Source: Lysobacteraceae bacterium P (GTDB lineage: Bacteria; Pseudomonadota; Gammaproteobacteria; Xanthomonadales; Xanthomonadaceae). Taken from it: a DNA stretch of 64,000 bases. A program made the translations under genes and the position numbers. How positions within the stretch are numbered: the stretch's first letter is position 1; the number at the start of each line of letters is the position of its first letter. The stretch is taken from NCBI GenBank assembly GCA_005503055.1, contig SCOX01000001.1:806001-870000 (forward strand), given 5' to 3'. This document shows, piece by piece, positions 58,027-64,000 of the stretch. The notes beneath the pieces are model-generated. The model ran no database searches. It saw nothing but the letters and a program-made list of their open reading frames with translations, and had not been told where the DNA came from.

Positions 58027-58061
58027 CCCCAACCCCTCTCCCACCGGGCGAGGGGTTGGGG
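58027..58061 (+). terminator. Long perfect hairpin after pirin gene
   Basis: Arms ccccaacccctc (58027-58038) and gaggggttgggg (58050-58061) pair over 12 bp around 11 nt. It is 20 nt after the pirin stop. There is no T-run, so it could be a repeat or an mRNA-stabilising structure rather than a true intrinsic terminator. Confidence 0.6.
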
Positions 58062-58207
58062 CAACGCGGCAAACAGCACCTTCATCCAATCCACGTTCCC
58101 TTCACGCCGCGCATCGTGGCGCGAATGGGCGGCACTCATCCGCAACCGCATCCGGCCGTTGGCGCGGCCGCCTGCCCGCGCTTTCCCACGACTCGAGGAT
58201 CCGTTCC

Positions 58208-58864
58208 ATGCCCATCGCCAGAACAGCCGCCGGCGCGCAACTGCTGACGCCGCAAGACCACACGCTGGTCATGATCGACCACCAGTCGCAGATGGCTTTC
58301 GCCACGCGCTCGATCGACGTCGCCACCCTGCGCACCAACGTCGCGCTGGTGGCGAGGGCGGCCGCCGGGTTCGGCGTCAGCACGATCGTTACCACGGTGG
58401 CGGAGAAGTCGTTCTCCGGCCCGCTGTTTCCCGAAGTGAGCGCCGCTTTCCCTAAGGCCACCGTGTTCGACCGGACCAGCATGAACGCGTGGGAAGACGC
58501 GCAGGTCACCGATGAGGTGAACCGCATCGGCAAGGGCCGCCTGGTCTTCGCCGGGCTGTGGACCAGCGTGTGCATCGTCGGACCGGTGCTGTCGGCCCTT
58601 GACCAGGGCTTCGAGGCCTACGTCATCGCCGATGCCTGCGGAGATACGACCGACGAAGCGCACGAACGCGCGATGCAGCGCATGATCCAGGCCGGCGCCC
58701 GGCCGATGACGTCGCTGCAGTACATGCTCGAACTGCAGCGCGACTGGGCGCGCGCGGCGACGTACGATCTCACCACCGGCATCGCGCACGAGATGGCCGG
58801 CGGTTACGGACTTGGCATCCAGTACGCCAAGACGATGTTCGGCGCTTCCGAAGGCGGCCACTGA
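58208..58864 (+). CDS. YcaC-like isochorismatase family cysteine hydrolase
   Basis: 218 residues. Asp24 (LVMIDHQSQM) and the nucleophile Cys122 (GLWTSVCIVGPVLSALD) are clear. MNAWED, QAGARPMTSLQYMLELQRDW and the C-terminal helix match the YcaC subgroup, whose substrate is unknown. The third (Lys) catalytic residue is less certain from sequence alone. It ends 4 nt before the amidohydrolase gene and is probably co-transcribed with it, and possibly with pirin. Confidence 0.88.
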   Translation: MPIARTAAGAQLLTPQDHTLVMIDHQSQMAFATRSIDVATLRTNVALVARAAAGFGVSTIVTTVAEKSFSGPLFPEVSAAFPKATVFDRTSMNAWEDAQVTDEVNRIGKGRLVFAGLWTSVCIVGPVLSALDQGFEAYVIADACGDTTDEAHERAMQRMIQAGARPMTSLQYMLELQRDWARAATYDLTTGIAHEMAGGYGLGIQYAKTMFGASEGGH

Positions 58865-58868
58865 CCGC

Positions 58869-60845
58869 ATGGACACCGGGCGTCGCCGCTTGCTGGAAGC
58901 GGCCCTGGCCGGAACGCTGCTGGGATGCGCGCCCGTCAGGCAGCGCACGACATCGCAGGAAGGACATGTGGAATCGGGCGCCGATCTGATCGTCTTCAAT
59001 GCGCGAATCGCCACGCTCGATCCGCGCAACCCGTCGGCCACCGCACTGGCCGTGGCCGGCGGACGCCTCGTCGCCGTCGGAAGCGATGCGCATGTACTGG
59101 AGCATTCGCACGACGCCACGCGCCTGATCGACGCGCGCGGCCGACGCCTGATCCCCGGCCTCAACGACAGCCACACGCACCTCATCCGCGGCGGCCTCAA
59201 CTACAACCTGGAACTTCGCTGGGATGGCGTGCGCAGCCTCGCGGACGCGATGGCGATGCTGCGCGAACAGGTCGCGCGCACGCCCGCACCGCAATGGGTG
59301 CGCGTGATCGGCGGCTTCAGCGAAGAGCAGTTCGTCGAAAAACGCCTGCCGACGCTGGCCGAACTCAACGCCATCGCGCCCGATACGCCGGTCTTCATCC
59401 TGCATTTGTACGACCGCGCCCTGCTCAACCGCGCGGCGCTGCGCGCGGTGGGCTATACCAGGGACAGCCAGGATCCGCCCGGCGGACGCATCGAGCGCGA
59501 CAAGGCGGGCAACCCCACCGGCCTGCTGCTCGCGCAACCCAACGCGCTGATCCTCTACGCCACGCTCGCCAAGGGACCGAAGTTGCCGCCGGAGTACCAG
59601 CGCAACTCCACGCGCCATTTCATGCGCGAGCTCAACCGGCTGGGCATCACCTCGGTGATCGACGCCGGCGGCGGCTTCCAGAACTACCCGGACGATTACG
59701 ACGTCATCCGCCAACTGCACGCCGACGACGAACTCACCGTGCGCATCGCCTACAACCTGTTCACCCAGAACAAGGACGGCGAGATGGCCGACTTCGAGCG
59801 CTGGAGCGCCATGCTCCAGCCGCGCGAAGGCGACGACATGCTGCGCCACAACGGCGCGGGCGAGATGCTGGTGTTCTCGGCGGCGGATTTCGAGAACTTC
59901 CGCGAACCGCGCCCCGAGCTTGCGCCGTCGTTGGAACACGACCTGGAAGGCGTGGTGCGCCTGCTGGTCGACAAGCGTTGGCCGTTCCGCATCCACGCCA
60001 CGTACGACGAGAGCATCACGCGCATTCTCGACGTGTACGAGAAGGTGAACGGCGACATGCTGTCCAACGGCGCCCCGTTCGGCGGCACGCGCTGGTTCCT
60101 CGACCATGCCGAAACCATCTCCGACCGCAACATCGACCGCGTGCGCGCGCTCGGCGGCGGCATCGCGATCCAGCACCGCATGGCCTACCAGGGCGAGTTC
60201 TTCGCCCGGCGCTATGGCGTGGACGCGCTCAAGCGCACGCCGCCGGTGCGGCGCATGCTCGACGCCGGCGTCCCCGTCGGCGCCGGCACCGACGCCACGC
60301 GCGTGGCCAGTTACAACCCGTGGGTCGCGCTGTACTGGCTGAGCACCGGCCGCACCGTTGGCGGCATGCCGATGTACGGCGACGACAACAAGCTCGAACG
60401 CGAACAGGCGCTGCGTCTGTGGACCCAGGGCAGCGCGTGGTTCTCCGGCGAGGACGGCCGCAAGGGCGTGCTCACGCCCGGACAGCTGGCGGATTTCGCC
60501 CTGCTGTCTGCCGATTTCATGACCGTGCCGGACGAGCGCATCCAGGGCATCACCAGCGTGCTGACCGTCGTGGGCGGGCGCGTGGTGCATGGCGACGACG
60601 AGTTCGTCCGCCTCGCTCCCGTGCTGCCCGAGCCCATGCCCGACTGGTCGCCGGTGCGCCGCTGGGGCGGCTATCAGCCCGGCACGCTCGGGGCCGCCGC
60701 GGCTTCACTGGCGCACACGCACGTTCATGCGGACGGCGGCGATTGCGGGGTGCATCGACATCATTCCCATGCGGGCCATCACGAGGCGCAGGGAGACCTG
60801 CGCACGTTCTGGGGCGCGCTGGGTTGCTCGTGTTTTGCGTTCTAG
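58869..60845 (+). CDS. Secreted amidohydrolase family 3 (YtcJ-like) lipoprotein with His/Cys-rich tail
   Basis: 658 residues. The N-terminus GRRRLLEAALAGTLLGC combines a twin-arginine-like pattern with a lipobox (LLGC), suggesting Tat export and lipidation. The amidohydrolase_3 domain (about 40-580) has NDSHTHL (metal His pair), FLDHAE and GAGTDATRVASYNPW. The last about 60 residues are rich in His and Cys (HTHVHADGGDCGVHRHHSH, and a Cys-Ser-Cys near the end) and may bind metal. YtcJ-like enzymes hydrolyse N-acyl or amide bonds; the substrate is unknown. Confidence 0.85.
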   Translation: MDTGRRRLLEAALAGTLLGCAPVRQRTTSQEGHVESGADLIVFNARIATLDPRNPSATALAVAGGRLVAVGSDAHVLEHSHDATRLIDARGRRLIPGLNDSHTHLIRGGLNYNLELRWDGVRSLADAMAMLREQVARTPAPQWVRVIGGFSEEQFVEKRLPTLAELNAIAPDTPVFILHLYDRALLNRAALRAVGYTRDSQDPPGGRIERDKAGNPTGLLLAQPNALILYATLAKGPKLPPEYQRNSTRHFMRELNRLGITSVIDAGGGFQNYPDDYDVIRQLHADDELTVRIAYNLFTQNKDGEMADFERWSAMLQPREGDDMLRHNGAGEMLVFSAADFENFREPRPELAPSLEHDLEGVVRLLVDKRWPFRIHATYDESITRILDVYEKVNGDMLSNGAPFGGTRWFLDHAETISDRNIDRVRALGGGIAIQHRMAYQGEFFARRYGVDALKRTPPVRRMLDAGVPVGAGTDATRVASYNPWVALYWLSTGRTVGGMPMYGDDNKLEREQALRLWTQGSAWFSGEDGRKGVLTPGQLADFALLSADFMTVPDERIQGITSVLTVVGGRVVHGDDEFVRLAPVLPEPMPDWSPVRRWGGYQPGTLGAAAASLAHTHVHADGGDCGVHRHHSHAGHHEAQGDLRTFWGALGCSCFAF

Positions 60846-60977
60846 GAAGAAGGTCGTTCCAGCCGTAGCTCGGGTAGGCGAAGCGCACCCGGGGTACGGC
60901 ATTACGACACTGCGGCCTTGCCCGGTCCGCACAGCAACGAGAGACGAAGTCCCCCTTCCGCCAGACGAGGTGACGCC

Positions 60978-61502
60978 ATGCTCGACCTGCTCAACATCAG
61001 CGCCTTCGGCGCCCTGCACACCGCGATCGCGCTGATCGGGGTGTTCGCCGGCTTCACCGCGCTGATCGCGCATCGCGAACTCCTGCTGTCGTCGCGCGCC
61101 GGGCGGATCTTCTTCTGGTTCACCATCGGCGCGGCGGTCACCGGGCTCTTCATCTATCGCCGCGGCAGCTTCGGCGCACCGCACGTGCTCAGCGTGATGA
61201 CGCTGGTGGTGCTGGCGCTGGCATGGTTCGTCGAGCGGCGGCGCGGATTCGGGCGCGCATCGAGCTACGCCGCCGTGCTGCTCAACCTGACCGCGCTGTT
61301 CTTCCACTTCATCCCGGCCTTCGTGGAGAGCCTCACGCGACTGCCGCTGGGCGCGCCTTACGCCGCCAATCCGGAAGACCCCGCCCTGTTCGGCCCGATC
61401 GGCACCGCCTTCGTGGCCTACCTGATCGCCACCGTGTGGCAATTGCTGCGCGTGCGCGGTGCCTCGCGCCGGGCCGCTACGCGGGGCGCCCGCTTGGCCT
61501 AG
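60978..61502 (+). CDS. Four-helix membrane protein, unknown function
   Basis: 174 residues from ATG 60978 (AGGTGA upstream). It has four to five hydrophobic segments (ALHTAIALIGVFAGFTALIA, IFFWFTIGAAVTGLFIYRRG, VLSVMTLVVLALAWFV, AAVLLNLTALFFHFIPAFVE, FVAYLIATVWQLL), short loops and a basic C-terminus. It resembles uncharacterised DUF2306-like or cytochrome b561-like membrane proteins only loosely. It is followed by the non-coding 21-nt array. Confidence 0.7.
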   Translation: MLDLLNISAFGALHTAIALIGVFAGFTALIAHRELLLSSRAGRIFFWFTIGAAVTGLFIYRRGSFGAPHVLSVMTLVVLALAWFVERRRGFGRASSYAAVLLNLTALFFHFIPAFVESLTRLPLGAPYAANPEDPALFGPIGTAFVAYLIATVWQLLRVRGASRRAATRGARLA

Positions 61503-61517
61503 GCGCCAATTCCGTCA

Positions 61518-61915
61518 GCGCCGACGCTTTTCCCGTCGACGCCGGCGGCCGTTACCTCGACATCGACGCAAATCATGCCGATGGCGACGCTTTTCCCGGC
61601 GATGGCGGCGCCTTCTCCTTCGATGGCGACGCGGTTTGCGCCGACCGTGACGCGTTATCCGTCGGCGGCCGCGCTTTTTTGTCATCGATGAGGCTTTTTC
61701 CTTCGACCGCGACGCTTCGAGTGTTGACAGAGCGGTGGTCCGCTCGACGCGTGACGCGGATTTCCCCGCTGATGGCGCTGTCCCCGTCGGCGCAGAGGCC
61801 GCTTCCGTCGCCTGCGACCCTTCCTGCGTCGCGTCCGACGCATTTTTGGGTCATTGCCGACACTTTTTTCGTCGCGCGTGGCGCTTTTTTCGTCAGCGGT
61901 TAGGCTTTTTCACCG
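61518..61915. repeat. Degenerate 21-nt periodic array with phased T-tracts (non-coding stretch 61503-62062)
   Basis: This 560-bp stretch between a membrane protein gene and ku has no convincing gene. It consists of about 19 loosely conserved 21-nt units of the type G(G/A)CG(A/G)CGCTTTT..CGTCG. T-tracts fall at 61675-61680, 61695-61699, 61843-61847, 61864-61869, 61885-61890 and 61906-61910; the last four are exactly 21 nt apart. The period equals two helical turns. The minus strand has matching A-tracts. Short open frames cross it on both strands but show only the repeat. Confidence 0.75.
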
Positions 61916-62062
61916 TCCTTCGACAGTTCCGCGCCCTGCCCCGGCCCTCCCCGCCCCTCGGCCGGCGCTCGCGACGATGGCCTCCCCCTTTCACCGCACG
62001 CCTACGCGCCCCGCCGGAAAGTTCCGGTTCTACCCCCGAGAACCGCCCGGGAGAGGTGTCCC

Positions 62063-62968
62063 ATGGCCCGCCCCATCTGGACCGGAACGCTGTCGTTCGG
62101 TCTGCTCAACATCCCCGTGAAACTGATGACCGGCGAGCGCCGCGTGGATCTGCACTTCCGCATGCTCGACAGCCGCAACAACGCCCCGATCCGCTACGAG
62201 CGCGTCAACGCCGAAACCGGCGAGGAGGTGCCGTGGAAGGAGATCGTGAAGGCGTTCGAGTACGACAAGGGCAGCTATGTCGTGCTGGAGGAATCCGACA
62301 TCGCCGCCGCATCGCCCGACCACAAGGAATCGGTGGACATCGACACCTTCGTGGACCTGGAGGCGATCGGGCCGGAGTTCTTCGAAAAGCCCTACGTGCT
62401 GGAGCCGGGCAAGAAGGCCGAGAAAGGCTACGTGCTGCTGCGCGAAGTGCTCAAGCGCACCGGCCAGGCCGGCGTGGGCCGCGTGGTGATCCGCACGCGC
62501 GAATACCTCGCCGCCGTGGTGCCCAAGGACGAAGCATTGATGCTGCTCATCCTGCGTTTCGCGCAGGAGCTGGTCGATCCGGCCGATTACAAGCTGCCCG
62601 AAGGCGGCCTGGAGAAATGGAAGATCACCACGCGCGAGATCGACATGGCCAAGCAGTTGATCGAGTCGATGAGCTCCAAGTGGGAGCCGGAGGACTACAA
62701 GGACGATTTCCGCGATCGGCTGACAAAGGTGATCGAGGACCGCGTGAAGGCCAAGAACGTCGTGCGCAAGCCCGCCGTCGACGAGGACAACCTGCCCGAG
62801 AACGCCGCGACCAACGTCATCGACTTCGCCGACCTGCTCAAGCGCAGCCTGGAAAAGAAGGGCGGCGGCGGCAGCGGCAAGCCCGCGCCGGCGAAGAAAG
62901 CCGCCAAGAAGGCTCCCGCGAAGAAGGCCACCACCGCGAAGAAGCGCACCGGGCGCAAGTCGGCCTGA
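62063..62968 (+). CDS. ku: Ku protein (bacterial NHEJ)
   Basis: A 301-residue Ku homodimer subunit that encircles DNA ends and recruits LigD. The family opening is MARPIWTGTLSFGLLNIPVKL, and YVLEPGKKAEKGYVLLREVLK and MAKQLIESMSSKWEPEDYKD follow. The C-terminal about 40 residues are Lys/Ala-rich (APAKKAAKKAPAKKATTAKKR), like Ku C-terminal DNA-binding tails and like the histone-like protein at 46294. ATG 62063 has GGGAGAGG upstream. The LigD-type polymerase follows after 30 nt. Confidence 0.97.
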   Translation: MARPIWTGTLSFGLLNIPVKLMTGERRVDLHFRMLDSRNNAPIRYERVNAETGEEVPWKEIVKAFEYDKGSYVVLEESDIAAASPDHKESVDIDTFVDLEAIGPEFFEKPYVLEPGKKAEKGYVLLREVLKRTGQAGVGRVVIRTREYLAAVVPKDEALMLLILRFAQELVDPADYKLPEGGLEKWKITTREIDMAKQLIESMSSKWEPEDYKDDFRDRLTKVIEDRVKAKNVVRKPAVDEDNLPENAATNVIDFADLLKRSLEKKGGGGSGKPAPAKKAAKKAPAKKATTAKKRTGRKSA

Positions 62969-62998
62969 GCGCGCGCGCCCGCGATGCGACGCTGACGC

Positions 62999-63868
62999 AT
63001 GGCCACGACGCCCCGCCTCACGAGCCCCGACCGGGTGGTGTTCCCGCAGACCGGGATCACCAAGGCCGACGTCGCGGACTACTACCGCGTGGTTTCGCGC
63101 TGGCTGCTCCCAGAGCTGGTGCGAAGGCCGTTGTCGCTGGTGCGCTGCCCCGATGGCGTCGACGGCCAGTGCTTTTTCCAGAAGCACCATGCCGATTCGC
63201 TCGGCGAGCACGTCCACTCGATCACGCTGCGCGAGGTCAGCGGCCAGGGCGACTACCTTTACGTCGAGGACCTCGACGGCGTGCTCGAGCTGGTGCAGAT
63301 GAACGCACTGGAGTTCCACGTGTGGGGCGCGCGCACGGACGATGTCGAGAAGCCGGACCGCCTCGTATTCGACCTCGATCCCGACGAAGGCATCGAATGG
63401 AACGTGCTGAAGGCCGCCGCGCGTGAAGTGCGCGACCGCCTGAGCGAACTGCGCCTGCGCAGCTGGGTGCGCATGTCCGGCGGCAAGGGGCTGCACGTCG
63501 TCGCGCCGATCCGGCCGGGGCCGGACTGGGCACAGGTGAAGGCGTTCTGCGATGCTTTCGCCGAATCGCTGGTCGCACGCGCGCCGGAACGCTACATCGC
63601 CACCGCGTCGAAGGCCGCGCGCGAAGGCCTGATCTTCATCGACTGGCTGCGCAACACGCGCGGCGCCACGAGCGTGGCGAGCTGGTCGCTGCGCGCCAAG
63701 GCCGGCGCGACGGTGGCCATGCCACTGACCTGGGAGGAACTGGGCCGCGTCCGCCAGGCGGGCGCATTCGACCTGCACAAGGCCATCAGGCGTTCCCGCA
63801 ATCTCAAGCGCGACCCGTGGCACGCGATGCACCGTGCACGACAGACCTTGCCCGAACACATCGGCTGA
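62999..63868 (+). CDS. Stand-alone LigD-type primase-polymerase domain protein
   Basis: 289 residues, homologous in layout to the C-terminal polymerase domain of LigD (residues 565-849): VVFPQTGITKADVADYYRVV, CFFQKHH, Asp125/Asp127 in FDLDPDEG, SGGKGLHVVAPI and TKAAREGLIFIDWLRN-like ending. The catalytic aspartates are retained, so activity is likely. There is no ligase or phosphoesterase part. It is 30 nt after ku, so the two are co-transcribed. The window thus encodes two LigD-type polymerases, one fused, one free. Confidence 0.93.
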   Translation: MATTPRLTSPDRVVFPQTGITKADVADYYRVVSRWLLPELVRRPLSLVRCPDGVDGQCFFQKHHADSLGEHVHSITLREVSGQGDYLYVEDLDGVLELVQMNALEFHVWGARTDDVEKPDRLVFDLDPDEGIEWNVLKAAAREVRDRLSELRLRSWVRMSGGKGLHVVAPIRPGPDWAQVKAFCDAFAESLVARAPERYIATASKAAREGLIFIDWLRNTRGATSVASWSLRAKAGATVAMPLTWEELGRVRQAGAFDLHKAIRRSRNLKRDPWHAMHRARQTLPEHIG

Positions 63869-63970
63869 CGGCACATCGAGCTGGCGCGAGCTTGACGCGA
63901 CTCTTACGTTCCTGAACGACATCCACCGAGGATGAACGCTTCATCGCGCGCGTTTGCTAGCGTCACGCGC

Positions 63971-64000
63971 ATGACATTCCGCGTCCTCATCGTCTGCAAG
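63971..64000 (+). CDS. Start of an unidentified gene (cut by window edge)
   Basis: ATG at 63971 opens a frame reading MTFRVLIVCK to the window end. The RVLIVCK beginning would suit a low-molecular-weight tyrosine phosphatase, a glycosyltransferase or a response regulator; ten residues cannot decide. Upstream, 63869-63970 includes a TTGACG at 63892 that could be part of a promoter. Confidence 0.35.
   Translation, partial: MTFRVLIVCK

Noticed and set aside
61573-61863. A 96-residue minus-strand frame with SPSKEKA-like segments across the periodic array
   Set aside because: No ribosome binding site, no domain beyond the repeat, and frames of similar quality exist on the other strand; not reported as a gene.
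61518-61915. 21-nt periodic array as a CRISPR array
   Set aside because: There is no constant repeat alternating with unique spacers, unit length is too short and every unit differs; no cas genes are present.
62999-63868. Stand-alone LigD polymerase as a truncated or broken ligD
   Set aside because: It has its own start, intact catalytic aspartates, full domain length and lies in an operon with ku; full-length ligD exists elsewhere.

Overview
The window is a gene-dense, high-GC chromosomal stretch from a gammaproteobacterium of the Xanthomonadaceae, most likely Lysobacter or a close relative. The evidence is the gene order sdhE-ygfX-lolCE-lolD-comEC-exbB-exbD-msbA-lpxK, frequent GTG starts, ATGA/GTGA gene overlaps, and scattered short palindromic (REP-like) repeats. 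I saw no rRNA, tRNA, CRISPR array, prophage or insertion sequence. Most of it looks like core chromosome, with accessory catabolic and DNA-repair modules.

Layout. (1) 1-8343, minus strand: envelope biogenesis run from a MAPEG protein through sdhE, ygfX, lolCE, lolD, comEC, exbB, exbD and msbA into lpxK, which is cut by the window edge. (2) 8365-12116, minus: succinate dehydrogenase sdhCDAB, with a 53-residue SDHAF4-like gene upstream, a terminator downstream, and a repeat between sdhA and sdhB. (3) 12147-20919: ygfZ on plus, then on minus asnB, a fused alpha/beta 2-oxoacid dehydrogenase E1, a GST, a GNAT acetyltransferase, glutaryl-CoA dehydrogenase and a glycine-zipper protein. (4) 21083-31155: tatD, tcdA, a cytochrome c'-like protein, a SlyB-like lipoprotein, a cold-shock gene, outer-membrane phospholipase A, a patatin, class I fumarase, iscA and asnS. 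(5) 31279-42888, plus: small unknown genes, a PaiB-like protein and an SDR. These lead into a near-complete kynurenine (tryptophan) degradation operon: aminomuconate semialdehyde dehydrogenase, carbonic anhydrase, RidA-type deaminase, 3-hydroxyanthranilate dioxygenase, ACMS decarboxylase, a tautomerase, kynureninase and kynurenine monooxygenase. sbcB and a DUF2461 gene follow. (6) 42925-51493, mostly minus: cfa, lipoproteins, rluF, a histone H1-like lysine/alanine-repeat protein, a rhomboid protease, a peptide transporter and a second GST. (7) 51656-63868: DNA ligase D, an MFS exporter, a divergent LysR/pirin pair, a YcaC-like hydrolase, an amidohydrolase, a membrane protein, a 21-nt periodic non-coding array, then ku and a stand-alone LigD-type polymerase.

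How the parts connect. Regions 1 and 2 share assembly factors: SDHAF4, SdhE and YgfZ surround the succinate dehydrogenase they are expected to help mature, and fumarase and IscA lie further on. The kynurenine operon encodes seven consecutive chemical steps from kynurenine to 2-oxo-hex-enedioate-type products, but the first two enzymes (tryptophan dioxygenase, formamidase) and the last steps are not in the window. ligD, ku and the extra polymerase make a bacterial non-homologous end-joining set split over about 12 kb.

The most unusual unexplained structure is the non-coding array at about 61518-61915. It has 21-nt periodicity and T-tracts spaced exactly two helical turns apart, just upstream of ku. 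Other points of interest are a carbonic anhydrase embedded next to a decarboxylase in the kynurenine operon, a REP-like element that appears to supply the ribosome binding site of kmo, and a perfect inverted repeat between lysR and pirin.
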